From positions 1 to 9,010 of the forward strand of contig DAOUMF010000046.1 in the NCBI GenBank assembly GCA_034411955.1: 9,010 nucleotides of DNA, written 5' to 3'. This DNA comes from DAOUMF01 sp034411955 (GTDB lineage: Bacteria; Chloroflexota; Dehalococcoidia; SM23-28-2; RBG-16-64-32). The notes below the pieces were generated by a model that saw nothing but the letters and a program-made list of their open reading frames with translations, did no database searches and was not told the origin of the DNA. The translations under genes and the position numbers were made by a program. Each line of letters opens with the position of its first letter. Within the stretch, counting starts at the first letter, position 1. Below are positions 1 through 5,821 of the stretch, one piece after another.

Positions 1-569
1 TGCTGGACCTGTCCTGGTCGATGGCTCTGCGGGCCAGCTTCCAGTCGGCCAAGAAGGTGGCCCTGGCCCTACAGAACCTGATCCAGACCCAGTTCCCCAA
101 AGACTCCCTCTACATCCTCGGCTTCTCCGCCTACGCGCGGGAGCTGCGGCCCGATGAGCTGCCCTACGTGCGCTGGGACGAATCGGTGCTGGGGACGAAC
201 ATGCATCACGCCTTCATGGTCGCGCAGAAGCTGTTGGCCAGGCACAACGCCGAGACGCGCCAGGTCATCATGATCTCCGACGGCGAGCCCACCGCCCACC
301 TTGAGCGCGGTCGCTCCTACTTCGCCTACCCGCCCAGCCCCATCACCATCCGAGAGACGCTGAAAGAGGTCAAGCGGTGCACCCGCAAGGGGATCATAAT
401 CAACACCTTCATGCTGGACCGCAACTATTATCTGAAAGAGTTCGTCAACCAGATCGCCAGGATGAACAAGGGGCGCGTGTTCTACACGACGCCGGAGCGG
501 CTGGGCCGGTACATCCTGGTGGACTACGTATCTCAGAAACGCAAGCGCCTGGGTGGGCAGGCTGCGTAG
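1..569 (+). CDS. von Willebrand factor A (VWA) domain protein, C-terminal part (5' truncated)
   Basis: The frame is open from the window edge (first full codon at base 3), so the ATG at 21 is internal: the codons just before it, bases 6-20, read DLSWS, the DxSxS half of a metal-ion-dependent adhesion site. The other MIDAS parts are present: Thr in GTNMHHAF (codon 195-197) and Asp in MISDGEPT (codon 279-281). About 188 residues are visible, essentially one VWA fold ending in a basic tail (QKRKRLGG). No signal peptide or membrane segment is seen in this part. Known of the family: stand-alone VWA proteins of this type often pair with a MoxR- or ChlI-like AAA+ ATPase; that partner would lie upstream and is not visible. 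The next gene overlaps its last 17 bases, suggesting translational coupling. The VWA call is firm; the substrate or complex is unknown. Confidence 0.85.
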   Translation, partial: LDLSWSMALRASFQSAKKVALALQNLIQTQFPKDSLYILGFSAYARELRPDELPYVRWDESVLGTNMHHAFMVAQKLLARHNAETRQVIMISDGEPTAHLERGRSYFAYPPSPITIRETLKEVKRCTRKGIIINTFMLDRNYYLKEFVNQIARMNKGRVFYTTPERLGRYILVDYVSQKRKRLGGQAA

Positions 570-1605
570 CCCTTCCGTGGACTCCCGTGTTCGGGTAGCT
601 ATCCTAAGCCTCCCACCGAACCTGATTGGCGCCGCGGCGGTGCTCCTCCTACTGCTCGTGGCGGGCACGGTGGGGTTCATCGTAATCGAGGGGTGGAGCC
701 TTCTGGACGGGCTCTACATGACGGTCATCACCTTGACCACCATCGGCTTCGCCGAGGTGCATCCGCTGAGCGCAGGGGGCCGCGTCTTCACCATCGTACT
801 GGCGATCGCCGGCGTGGGCGCTCTATTCTATGCCGTGCTTAGCCTGTTCCAGTTCCTGCTGGAGGGCGAGCTGGCCCTGCTGCTGGGGGTAAGGAGAATG
901 AAAGGTCGCATCGAGAGTCTGCGAGACCATCACATCCTGTGCGGCTTCGGCCGCGTGGGCATGGAGATCGCGCGCGACTTCACCGCTAGGGGCGTGCCCT
1001 TCGTGATTGTGGATTCCAACCCGGAGGCGATCGGTCGCGCCCAGGCCAGCGGCTACCTGGTCGTGGAGGGAGACGCCACCAGCGACACTGTCCTGCGTGA
1101 GGCTGGCATCGAGCGAGCCCGCGGGCTCTTGGCCGCCTCCGACTCCGACGCCGGCAACACCTTCGTCGTGCTCGCGGCAAAGGCGTTGAGACCGGACCTG
1201 TACGTGGTCTCCCGCGCCGGGCGGCCGGAAAGCCAGCCCCGAATGCTCCGGGCGGGGGCGGACCGTGCGATCTCTCCCTACGCCATCGCCGGCCGCAGGA
1301 TGGCCCTCTCCTCCCTTCAGCCCCTGGTCGTGGAGTTTATCGACACTCTGGCGAGAGGCCGACAGGAGGAGCAGATCCTGGCCGAGATCGAGATCTCGGA
1401 GGAGTCCGGGCTGGGCGGCCGCACCATACAGGACGTGATGCAGTCCTGCCGGGCGGCGGTGGTGTTGGGGGTGCAACGGGCCTCGGGGGCAATCCACGTG
1501 GGCCCCCGCGGCGATACCCATCTGGACGTGGGCGACAGGCTTATCGTCCTGGGCGAGGAGGCGGAGTTGGAGGCGATCCGGCCGGTAGGCGACCGGGCCG
1601 ACTAG
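553..1605 (+). CDS. Two-TM potassium-channel-type protein with RCK (TrkA-N/TrkA-C) domains
   Basis: The 350-residue protein has the MthK-like layout. TM1 is about residues 24-46, a pore helix and filter at 55-71, TM2 about 78-102, then a cytoplasmic RCK domain. The Rossmann motif GFGRVG (131-136), the strand-end acid D154 and DAT (174-176) indicate nucleotide or ligand binding. A TrkA-C-like domain covers about 275-345. The likely role is ligand-gated monovalent cation (K+) flux across the inner membrane. The filter reads TTIGFAEV (62-69) instead of the usual TVGYGD/E, so ion selectivity is uncertain. Met116 could start a separate soluble RCK product, as in MthK-type channels, but nothing specific supports it. 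The start is uncertain: GTG 553 overlaps the upstream gene by 17 bases, GTG 577 lies just after its stop, and neither has a clear Shine-Dalgarno sequence. Confidence 0.88.
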   Translation: MGRLRSPSVDSRVRVAILSLPPNLIGAAAVLLLLLVAGTVGFIVIEGWSLLDGLYMTVITLTTIGFAEVHPLSAGGRVFTIVLAIAGVGALFYAVLSLFQFLLEGELALLLGVRRMKGRIESLRDHHILCGFGRVGMEIARDFTARGVPFVIVDSNPEAIGRAQASGYLVVEGDATSDTVLREAGIERARGLLAASDSDAGNTFVVLAAKALRPDLYVVSRAGRPESQPRMLRAGADRAISPYAIAGRRMALSSLQPLVVEFIDTLARGRQEEQILAEIEISEESGLGGRTIQDVMQSCRAAVVLGVQRASGAIHVGPRGDTHLDVGDRLIVLGEEAELEAIRPVGDRAD

Positions 1606-1624
1606 GGGGCAACCCGGCCCTTTT
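1595..1624 (+). terminator. Weak intrinsic terminator after the channel gene
   Basis: GGGCCG (1595-1600) pairs with CGGCCC (1615-1620) across a 14-base loop and is followed at once by TTTT. The stem overlaps the last codons of the channel gene. The T-run exists only on the plus strand, so it would stop plus-strand transcription before the convergent CoA-transferase gene. The stem is short and the U-run minimal. Confidence 0.4.
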
Positions 1625-1637
1625 CACGACTGTCGGT

Positions 1638-2849
1638 CTAGTCCGCCTCCGGCACAGCCTGCCGGATCACTCCTTCCCCTTCCAGCTCGTCGATCTCCTC
1701 CTGGGTAAGGCCGCATTCCAGGAGCACCTCGTGGGTGTGCTCACCCAGAGCGGGTGCCAGCCCCCGAATCTCGCCGGGCGTCGCGCTGAACTTCACCGGC
1801 ACGCCCACCATCCACACCGGCCCGTGGCCCGGGCGTTCCACCTCCTGGATGTAGGCGTTAGCTATCACCTGGGGGTCGTTGACCAGCTCCTCATAGTCCT
1901 GGACCGGAGCCGCCATCAGGCTGTGCTCCTGAAAGCGCCGCACCCATTCGCGTGCCGGCCGGCCGGCGAACACCTCGTCCAGGTGGGCTGTCAGCTCTTC
2001 CCTGTTCTGGAAGCGCTTCTGGGCCGTGTCGAAGCGAGAGTCGCTCTCCAGATCAGGCTCGCCGATGGCCCGACACACCCCTGGCCACCAGCGATCCTCC
2101 AGCATAGCGAGGGCGAAGTGCTTGCCATCGGAGCCCTCGTACACGGCCCACAGAGGCCCAAAGCCGCCGCGAGGCTGACGCTGGGGCGAGCGGCCGGTGA
2201 GAAGATAGCTGGTGACGTTGAACGACTGAAGAGCGAGCTGGCTCCCCAGAAGCGATACGTTCAGCTCCTGGCCCTCGCCCGTGCGCTCACGATGGAGCAG
2301 CGCCACCACGATCGCATAGGCCGCCATGAAAGCCCCCACCTGATCGGCGATGGGGACCGGCGCCGGCAGGGGCGGGCCGTCCGGCTCCCCGTTGATGGAC
2401 ATGATGCCGCCCCGAGCCTGAGCCAGGATGTCATATGAGCCCAGGTTGACGTCGGGCCCCTCCCCACCCCAGGCAGAGGCATGGGCATAGATGATCCTGG
2501 GGTTGATCTCTCTCAATACCTGATAGTCCAGGCCGAGGCGTTCTACCGCACCCCCGCGCAGGTTGTGGAGGAACACGTCGGCGCCCTCGGCCAGGCGGAG
2601 AAAGAGCTCCTTCCCCTTGGGGTGCTTGAGGTCAAGGGCCAGGGCGCGCTTCCCCCGATTGTGGGCCTCGTAGTACGCGCTGAGGCCAACTTCTCGCCGG
2701 TAGAGGAACCGCCTGCCTGGGTCCGGCAGTTCGGGCCCCTCGATCTTGATTACGTCGGCCCCCAGGTCCGCCAGCATCACCGACGCTTGTGGACCCTGCT
2801 GCCAGATCGTCAGGTCCAGGACCCGAATGCCCTCAAGTGCGCGCACCAT
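1638..2849 (-). CDS. CaiB/BaiF family (class III) CoA-transferase
   Basis: The 403-residue protein has the usual length and landmarks of class III CoA-transferases, which move CoA between carboxylic acids via an aspartyl-CoA thioester. Visible motifs are the N-terminal RVLDLT (9-14), DLGADVIKIEGPE (28-40), the family block NRGKRALALDLKHPKGK (64-80), and IADQVGAF with D169 as the expected catalytic aspartate (the position used in formyl-CoA transferase and CaiB), followed by HRERTGEGQ (186-194). The start is ATG 2849 because GGAGGAG lies 8 bases before it; a TTG at 2867 in the same frame sits against that ribosome site and is unlikely. The epimerase-like gene lies 144 bases upstream on the same strand, so a shared acyl-CoA pathway is likely. 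The acyl substrate cannot be read from sequence, since this family includes carnitine, oxalate, bile acid, succinyl and mesaconyl-type enzymes. Confidence 0.92.
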   Translation of the reverse strand: MVRALEGIRVLDLTIWQQGPQASVMLADLGADVIKIEGPELPDPGRRFLYRREVGLSAYYEAHNRGKRALALDLKHPKGKELFLRLAEGADVFLHNLRGGAVERLGLDYQVLREINPRIIYAHASAWGGEGPDVNLGSYDILAQARGGIMSINGEPDGPPLPAPVPIADQVGAFMAAYAIVVALLHRERTGEGQELNVSLLGSQLALQSFNVTSYLLTGRSPQRQPRGGFGPLWAVYEGSDGKHFALAMLEDRWWPGVCRAIGEPDLESDSRFDTAQKRFQNREELTAHLDEVFAGRPAREWVRRFQEHSLMAAPVQDYEELVNDPQVIANAYIQEVERPGHGPVWMVGVPVKFSATPGEIRGLAPALGEHTHEVLLECGLTQEEIDELEGEGVIRQAVPEAD

Positions 2850-2857
2850 GATTTGAG

Positions 2858-2864
2858 CTCCTCC
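2858..2864 (-). promoter_or_regulatory. Ribosome binding site fixing the CoA-transferase start
   Basis: On the minus strand GGAGGAG (2864-2858) is followed by an 8-base spacer and ATG at 2849. This strong site selects ATG 2849 over the in-frame TTG at 2867-2865, which directly abuts the ribosome site. Confidence 0.75.
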
Positions 2865-2877
2865 CAAGGGGGTTCCC

Positions 2878-2903
2878 TTCAGCCCTGGCCCCTTGGGGCT
2901 GAA
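2878..2903 (-). other. Hairpin in the CoA-transferase leader
   Basis: TTCAGCCC and GGGCTGAA form an exact 8-bp stem around a 10-base loop, in the predicted 5' leader of the CoA-transferase gene. A second small stem (AAGGG/CCCTT, 4-base loop) follows and runs toward the ribosome site. Function is unknown. No T-run follows, so it is not an intrinsic terminator of the upstream gene. Confidence 0.45.
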
Positions 2904-2919
2904 TGCGACAGGTGCCTAG

Positions 2920-2948
2920 ATGATGTGCGACCAGGGGAGAGGTGTCAA
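2920..2948 (-). promoter_or_regulatory. Candidate sigma-70-type promoter for the CoA-transferase gene
   Basis: On the minus strand a perfect TTGACA (2948-2943), a 17-base spacer and CATCAT (2925-2920; 4 of 6 matches to TATAAT) predict a start near 2913 and a leader of about 64 nt. It would let the CoA-transferase be expressed separately from the epimerase-like gene. The -10 is imperfect. Confidence 0.4.
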
Positions 2949-2993
2949 GGCACTCGGGACGTCACGGGGGTGCCGCCCACTGGCGGGGCATCG

Positions 2994-3434
2994 CTACTTG
3001 TGGGCCTCGTGCTCGTGTTCCTCTTCGGTGTAGAACTGGAACAGGACGCCCCCTGAGTCCTTGGGGTGGATGTAGGTCTCCGCCCAGCCGTGGAAGCGCC
3101 GCACGCCGTGGAACGGCTCGATGTCGTAGTCGCTGATCGCCTGCGCGGCCGCCTCGATGTCCTCGACTTCAAACGTCACGTGGTGCAGGCCCGGCCCCCG
3201 CTCCACCAGGAAGCGGTGGAGGAAGCTGTCCTCTCCCAGGGGCTCCAGCAGCTCGAACACGGCAGTGCCGCCGGGAAGCGCCAAGGAGAGACCACGATAG
3301 CCCTGCTCCTCGTTCTGCCAGCGGTCGGACACTCGCATGCCCATGAGCTCCGTCAGCAGGGGCAGGGCGTCTTCCAGTTTGTGCACCGCCCAGCATACGT
3401 GATCCAGCCGCTTGATCCCGATCTTATCCTTCAT
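2994..3434 (-). CDS. VOC-family protein, methylmalonyl-CoA epimerase-like
   Basis: This 146-residue protein has two vicinal-oxygen-chelate modules and closely follows the methylmalonyl-CoA epimerase pattern: LDHVCWAV (10-17), AVFELLEPLGEDS (58-70), RGPGLHHVTFEV (79-90) and HPKDSGGVLFQF (123-134). Such enzymes epimerise (S)- to (R)-methylmalonyl-CoA in the cytoplasm using a bound divalent metal. Expected metal ligands are H12, E61 and H85. The fourth, normally Glu in a VLxEL-type strand, is Gln133 here, so the exact reaction is less certain than the fold. The tail TEEEHEHEAHK is rich in Glu and His. ATG 3434 is chosen; GGAGG lies 11 bases upstream, a rather long spacing. The gene precedes the CoA-transferase, which fits acyl-CoA metabolism. 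A related VOC lyase or isomerase is the main alternative. Confidence 0.8.
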   Translation of the reverse strand: MKDKIGIKRLDHVCWAVHKLEDALPLLTELMGMRVSDRWQNEEQGYRGLSLALPGGTAVFELLEPLGEDSFLHRFLVERGPGLHHVTFEVEDIEAAAQAISDYDIEPFHGVRRFHGWAETYIHPKDSGGVLFQFYTEEEHEHEAHK

Positions 3435-3480
3435 GCGTCACGCAACCTCCAGGTCAGACCTCTCGAACACCCTGCGCACC

Positions 3481-3586
3481 GAAGCCTGCCTCCCTGCTCG
3501 GGCAGGACGCGCACGGGTACCCTTTTCGTCAAGAAGAGGTGGCCGTGCCTACCCCGCCAGAGGCGGGCAGGCGGCAGGCAGGCTTC
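3481..3586. repeat. GCCTGCC-type inverted repeat with internal hairpins
   Basis: This lies in the 210-base divergent gap between the epimerase-like and lipid-kinase genes. Its ends form an exact 11-bp inverted repeat (GAAGCCTGCCT at 3481-3491, its complement at 3576-3586). Inside are two hairpins: CCTGCC/GGCAGG (3485-3506) and a longer one at 3547-3572, where CCCGCC-AGA-GGCGGG is flanked by GCCT/AGGC. No open frame fits it. The form resembles small dispersed palindromic elements, but copies elsewhere cannot be checked from this window. Confidence 0.5.
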
Positions 3587-3608
3587 CCCATGATAGCGGC
3601 TGCTCGGC

Positions 3609-3638
3609 TTGTGGTCACTACCGTCGGGCGACTAGTAT
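3609..3638 (+). promoter_or_regulatory. Candidate promoter giving a leaderless lipid-kinase mRNA
   Basis: TTGTGG (3609-3614), an 18-base spacer and TAGTAT (3633-3638; 4 of 6 matches to TATAAT) end six bases before the GTG start at 3645. Transcription would begin at or next to the start codon, and no Shine-Dalgarno sequence is present. recF in this window has the same -10-to-start spacing. Confidence 0.45.
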
Positions 3639-3644
3639 TTCGGC

Positions 3645-4565
3645 GTGAGCACCAACGCCAGCAGAGAGACTCTGGTCATCGTCAACCCGACCGCCCGCAA
3701 CCTGCCGTCTCGGGGGCGGCTGGACGAGGCCGCCCGCTGGCTGCGAGCGCAGGGCTGGCTCGTGGAGTGGCGGGAGACCGCCGGGCCGGGACAGGCGACG
3801 GAGCTGGCGGCGGGGGCGGCGGAGCGAGGGCTGCCTCTGCTCTTCGTCTGCGGCGGCGACGGTACCCTGAACGAGGCGGCCAACGGCCTCGCCGGCCGCG
3901 ATACCGCGCTGGCCGTCATACCCGCCGGCACGGTGAGGATCTGGGCCAAGGAGGCGCAGATACCACGGAGGCCACTGGAGGCGGTGAAGGCGGCCGTGGA
4001 GGGGGAACGCCGCCGCATCGACCTGGGACGGGCGGGGGAGCGCTACTTCTTGCTCATGGCGGGCTACGGCCTCGATGGGGCCATCGCCCGGCGGGTGAAC
4101 CTGGGACTGAAGAGCCGGTTGGGAGCGGCCACTTACGCCGTGGCCGCTGTACGGGAGGCGCTGCGCTACCGCTCTTCGACGGTCACCCTGCGCTTCGACG
4201 GCGAGGAGCATGCCGCCCAGGTGCTGATGCTGGTGGCGGGGAACACTCGCAATTACGCTGGCGTGGCGGAGATCACTCGGGAGGCGCAGGTGGACGACGG
4301 CCTGCTCGACGTGTGCGTGTTCCAGGGCAAGGGCACGCTGGACATCGTGCTTCACGCCCTGCGCACGCTGCTGCGGCGCCATCTGCGGTCCTCCAAGGTG
4401 CTGTACCGTAAGGCGCGGCGGCTGGAGCTGGACTGGGGGCAGCCGCTGCCCGTCCAGCTTGACGGCGACGCCTATGACATGTCCCCGACGCAGGTGGAGG
4501 TCGCCCCCGGCGCCCTGTGGGTGGCGGTGCCCAAAGGCGTCAGGTCTCCCCTGTTCCGCGAGTAG
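3645..4565 (+). CDS. Diacylglycerol kinase family lipid kinase (YegS/BmrU-like)
   Basis: The 306-residue protein matches the normal size of bacterial DAGK_cat-domain kinases, which phosphorylate diacylglycerol or related lipids with ATP at the inner face of the membrane. Landmarks are VNPTA (13-17), the nucleotide-binding block CGGDGTLNEAANGL (69-82), PAGTVRIWAKE (93-103), RRIDLGR (123-129), MAGYGLDGAI (138-147), DDGLLDV (217-223) and the C-terminal LDGD (272-275). In the third motif the family usually has Asn after GTx (GTxN); here it is Arg98. No membrane segment is evident. GTG 3645 is the only reasonable start: the family's first strand begins right after it and the frame has no earlier start. 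The gene stands alone, convergent with recF. The lipid substrate is not determined. Confidence 0.9.
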   Translation: MSTNASRETLVIVNPTARNLPSRGRLDEAARWLRAQGWLVEWRETAGPGQATELAAGAAERGLPLLFVCGGDGTLNEAANGLAGRDTALAVIPAGTVRIWAKEAQIPRRPLEAVKAAVEGERRRIDLGRAGERYFLLMAGYGLDGAIARRVNLGLKSRLGAATYAVAAVREALRYRSSTVTLRFDGEEHAAQVLMLVAGNTRNYAGVAEITREAQVDDGLLDVCVFQGKGTLDIVLHALRTLLRRHLRSSKVLYRKARRLELDWGQPLPVQLDGDAYDMSPTQVEVAPGALWVAVPKGVRSPLFRE

Positions 4566-4615
4566 GCCCGGCCGGCCTGCCTGCGCGACGAAGGCGCGCG
4601 TGCCTCAGGCGGGCC
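4565..4615. other. Nested GC-rich hairpins between convergent genes
   Basis: The space between the lipid kinase stop and the recF stop, running just into recF, holds nested complementary segments: GGCCCG (4565-4570) with CGGGCC (4610-4615), GCCTG (4575-4579) with CAGGC (4606-4610, sharing one base with the outer pair), and GCGCG (4583-4587) with CGCGC (4595-4599). There is no T-run on either strand. It may slow or end transcription from both sides and resembles the GCCTGCC element at 3481-3586, but this is weak. Confidence 0.35.
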
Positions 4616-5783
4616 GGTAGGCGGGCTCCGACAGCGGTGCTATGGTGCCGGCCGCCACGGAGAAGACGGCGGCGCCGTCCAAGAACCCCTGCGGGAAGCG
4701 GCCCGCATCGGTGGCGGTGACGAGAAGCTGGTCGCAGCCGGAGATGGCGTCGATGACGGAGCGGCAGCGATCGGCGTCCATCTCCGATAGGATGTCGTCC
4801 AGGAGCAGGACCGGCGTCCCGCCGCGCCGCGAGCGCAGGAGCTGGGCCTCGGCCAGACGGAGGGCGAGGGCGATCGTGCGCTGCTGGGCACGGGAGGCGA
4901 AGCCGGCGGCGGGAATGTCGTTCAGAGAGAAGCCGATGTCGTCGCGGTGGGGCCCCTGCAGGGTCATGCCGGCGGCGACATCGCGGGACAAGCCGCGGCG
5001 CAGCGCCTCTCCGTAGACCCGGGCGGCGGCGGCCGGGTCCACGAGGCCGTCTGGGGCGCGCCCCTCCAAGCGCGGCCGGTAGTCCAGTTGCAGCACCTCC
5101 TGGGGAGCGAGGGTGGCGTGGGCTTCGCCCGCCAGGCCGGCCAGCTCGGACAGGGCCGTGGCGCGGGCAGCGAACAGGTAGCCGCCGTCACGGGCAAGCT
5201 CGCTGTCCCAGAAGGCAAGCTCGTGGGCCCTGGCCAGCCCCTCGCGGATCCGCTTCAGGAGGTGGTTGCGCTGGGCGAGGACGCGCTCGAAGCGCGAGCG
5301 GGCGGAGACGTAGCCGCTGTCGGCCTGCGAGAGTGTTATGTCAATGTAGCGCCGGCGCACCGCCGGGGCACCTGAGGGGATGTCGATATCGGCAGCGGTG
5401 AAGAGCACAGCGGTGAGACGGCCCACGACATCGGACAGGCGCTTGGGGATGCCGTTGACCTTGGCGGTCTTGCTTGCGATGAGGCCGTGGGGGCCGTCCC
5501 GCCCGACGACAGTCACCTCTAGCCTCAACGGCCCGCTGGTGGTCTCGACCTCACCGACCACGCGCGCGGCCGGCATGGGGTCATCGGTCGCCTGCCTGCG
5601 GATCACCTGAGCTTCAGTTTCGGCGCGCAGCTCCCTCATGGTCGCCAGCAGGTATACGGACTCCAGGAGGTTGGTCTTGCCCTGCGCGTTGCCGCCGACG
5701 AAGACGCTGGCCCCGGAGCTAAGGGTCAGGTCCAGGCGGTGGAAGTTGCGGTAATCGAAAAGCTGGAGACGGAGCAGCCGCAT
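4605..5783 (-). CDS. recF: DNA replication/repair protein RecF
   Basis: The 392-residue SMC-like ATPase matches RecF throughout. It has LRLQLFDYRNF (4-14), Walker A GGNAQGKTN (30-38), RRRYIDITLSQ (143-153), the RecF block GPHRDDI (277-283), an ABC-type signature SRAQQRTIALALRLAE (297-312) and Walker B LLLDDILSEMD (326-336). RecF binds ATP and gapped DNA and, with RecO and RecR, loads RecA at single-strand gaps. The signature is usually SQGQQRT, so R298 and A299 are departures. ATG 5783 is supported by a perfect TATAAT ending seven bases upstream and no Shine-Dalgarno, implying a leaderless mRNA. The gene lies 38 bases behind the histidine kinase and not next to dnaA, dnaN or gyrB within this window. 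Confidence 0.95.
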   Translation of the reverse strand: MRLLRLQLFDYRNFHRLDLTLSSGASVFVGGNAQGKTNLLESVYLLATMRELRAETEAQVIRRQATDDPMPAARVVGEVETTSGPLRLEVTVVGRDGPHGLIASKTAKVNGIPKRLSDVVGRLTAVLFTAADIDIPSGAPAVRRRYIDITLSQADSGYVSARSRFERVLAQRNHLLKRIREGLARAHELAFWDSELARDGGYLFAARATALSELAGLAGEAHATLAPQEVLQLDYRPRLEGRAPDGLVDPAAAARVYGEALRRGLSRDVAAGMTLQGPHRDDIGFSLNDIPAAGFASRAQQRTIALALRLAEAQLLRSRRGGTPVLLLDDILSEMDADRCRSVIDAISGCDQLLVTATDAGRFPQGFLDGAAVFSVAAGTIAPLSEPAYRPA

Positions 5784-5789
5784 AGGCCG

Positions 5790-5795
5790 ATTATA
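5790..5795 (-). promoter_or_regulatory. Perfect -10 box giving a leaderless recF transcript
   Basis: On the minus strand TATAAT (5795-5790) is followed by six bases and the recF ATG (5783), so the transcript should start at or one base from the start codon. It lies in the 38-base gap after the histidine kinase stop. No good -35 is seen 16-18 bases upstream. Confidence 0.6.
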
Positions 5796-5821
5796 GCCGA
5801 TGGGCGGCTGGAATCCGCCGC

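Noticed and set aside
823..1521. Minus-strand open frame of 232 codons opposite the channel gene
   Set aside because: Antisense shadow of a well-supported RCK channel; low-complexity His/Gly/Ala composition.
1731..2438. Plus-strand open frame of 235 codons opposite the CoA-transferase
   Set aside because: Antisense shadow; the minus-strand frame has catalytic and family motifs.
2865..2867. TTG as start of the CoA-transferase
   Set aside because: It directly abuts the strong ribosome site that serves ATG 2849, and the family N-terminus begins at ATG 2849.
3527..3532. TTGACG as a -35 box for the epimerase-like gene
   Set aside because: No acceptable -10 lies 16-18 bases downstream on the minus strand.
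3539..4411. Plus-strand open frame of 290 codons overlapping the lipid kinase
   Set aside because: It reads through the repeat element and the kinase in another frame, is extremely Gly/Arg/Ala-rich and shows no domain; the kinase frame carries all family motifs.
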